A model generated the notes under the pieces. The model saw only the letters and a list, made by a program, of their open reading frames with translations, was not told where the DNA came from and made no database searches. The position numbers were made by a program, and so were the translations under genes. Positions 12,097 through 12,538 of a stretch of DNA of 12,538 nt are shown in pieces. Within the stretch, counting starts at the first letter, position 1. Each line of letters begins with the position of its first letter. Source of the DNA: Rhizobiaceae bacterium (lineage in GTDB: Bacteria; Pseudomonadota; Alphaproteobacteria; Rhizobiales; Rhizobiaceae); the NCBI GenBank assembly GCA_014380965.1, contig JACMIV010000275.1, positions 1-12,538 on the forward strand. Direction: 5' to 3'.

Positions 12097-12538
12097 GCGA
12101 GGATTCCTTCGCCAAACACCGCATCGTAGCGCTCGATCGCCGCGCGGCCCCGCGCCCCGACCTCTTCGGCCGACATGCCCGCCCTGTAAAGGCTGGACCC
12201 GAGGCCGAAGGTTGAAACGCCGATCGCTGCGAAGGCCGGAAAATCGGCCTCCGACACGCCGCCGACGACACCGACCGGCATGTCCTTCGGCAACACCGCC
12301 TTCATCGCCTGGATGCCGGCGACGCCGAGGACGCCGGCGGGAAAGAACTTCAGTGCCGATGCCCCCGCGGCGATGGCCTGAAAAGCTTCCGTCGGAGTGA
12401 AGACGCCCGGCATCGTGACCATGTTGTGCGTCCGCGCGCGGGCGATTATGGCGGCATCGATGTTCGGGCTGACGAGAAGCCGCCCGCCTGCATCGTTCAG
12501 CCTGTCGACGGATTGCGTGTCGAGCACCGTCCCCGCGC
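12093..12538 (-). CDS. dgoA: 2-dehydro-3-deoxy-6-phosphogalactonate aldolase (KDPGal/KDPG aldolase family), 5' end outside window
   Basis: The visible 147 codons are the C-terminal part of a class I (Schiff-base) aldolase of about 205-215 residues that splits 2-keto-3-deoxy-6-phosphogalactonate into pyruvate and glyceraldehyde 3-phosphate. The visible start AGTVLDTQSVDRL continues into GGRLLVSPNID, TMPGVFTPTEAFQAIAAGA, ALKFFPAGVLG (the lysine is the Schiff-base residue, codon around 12350) and PVGVVGGVS, the phosphate-binding glycines. The FTPTEAF and KFFPA combination favours DgoA over the KDPG aldolase Eda, though the families are close. Its TGA overlaps the start of the lactonase gene. Upstream partners, probably a sugar-acid kinase or dehydratase, would lie beyond the window edge. 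Confidence 0.88.
   Translation of the reverse strand, partial: AGTVLDTQSVDRLNDAGGRLLVSPNIDAAIIARARTHNMVTMPGVFTPTEAFQAIAAGASALKFFPAGVLGVAGIQAMKAVLPKDMPVGVVGGVSEADFPAFAAIGVSTFGLGSSLYRAGMSAEEVGARGRAAIERYDAVFGEGILA

Overview
The window is GC-rich chromosomal DNA. Its gene order (rplM-rpsI, an ECHDC3-type enoyl-CoA hydratase-like gene, a CoA-binding-domain gene, metY) and protein style point to an alphaproteobacterium, most likely of the Rhizobiales/Hyphomicrobiales. A narrower family assignment is a guess. Most of the content is ordinary core-genome material. No prophage, insertion sequence, CRISPR array, tRNA or rRNA was seen.

Layout from left to right. (1) 1-621: a Phd-type antitoxin, cut by the window edge and apparently frameshifted near its end, followed by an intact-looking VapC-like PIN toxin. 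(2) 638-1756: a strong bidirectional terminator, then rpsI and rplM on the minus strand with a recognisable promoter. (3) 1984-3359: a plus-strand pair, an enoyl-CoA hydratase paralogue lacking both catalytic glutamates and a YccU-like CoA-binding protein that overlaps it by GTGA. (4) 3360-4892: a structured leader with repeated CGGTCA elements ahead of metY (O-acetylhomoserine sulfhydrylase). (5) 4916-5653: a 43-residue single-span membrane protein gene too short for usual gene calling, and a small cupin. (6) 5789-7143: a bidirectional terminator, a membrane-anchored SOUL haem-binding protein on the minus strand, and a long intergenic region ending in a plus-strand terminator that looks like the 3' end of a small RNA. 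(7) 7347-8757: an exported SRPBCC protein facing a PPP-family phosphatase whose only sensible start codon is ATT. (8) 8909-10594: a membrane GGDEF-EAL protein with a complete EAL active site. (9) 10696-11049: a small exported protein of unknown function with a good promoter. (10) 11215-12538: two translationally coupled minus-strand genes for sugar-acid catabolism, a 2-dehydro-3-deoxy-6-phosphogalactonate-type aldolase (running off the window) and an SMP-30 lactonase. These two would supply the lactonase and aldolase steps of a De Ley-Doudoroff-like galactose/galactonate route.

No single large novel system is visible. The observations most worth checking are the small-RNA-like locus at 7064-7143, the ATT start at 8757, the uncalled small membrane protein at 4916-5047, the broken antitoxin next to an intact toxin, and the repeat-rich metY leader. 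All positions and motifs were read by eye; no alignment or folding program was run.
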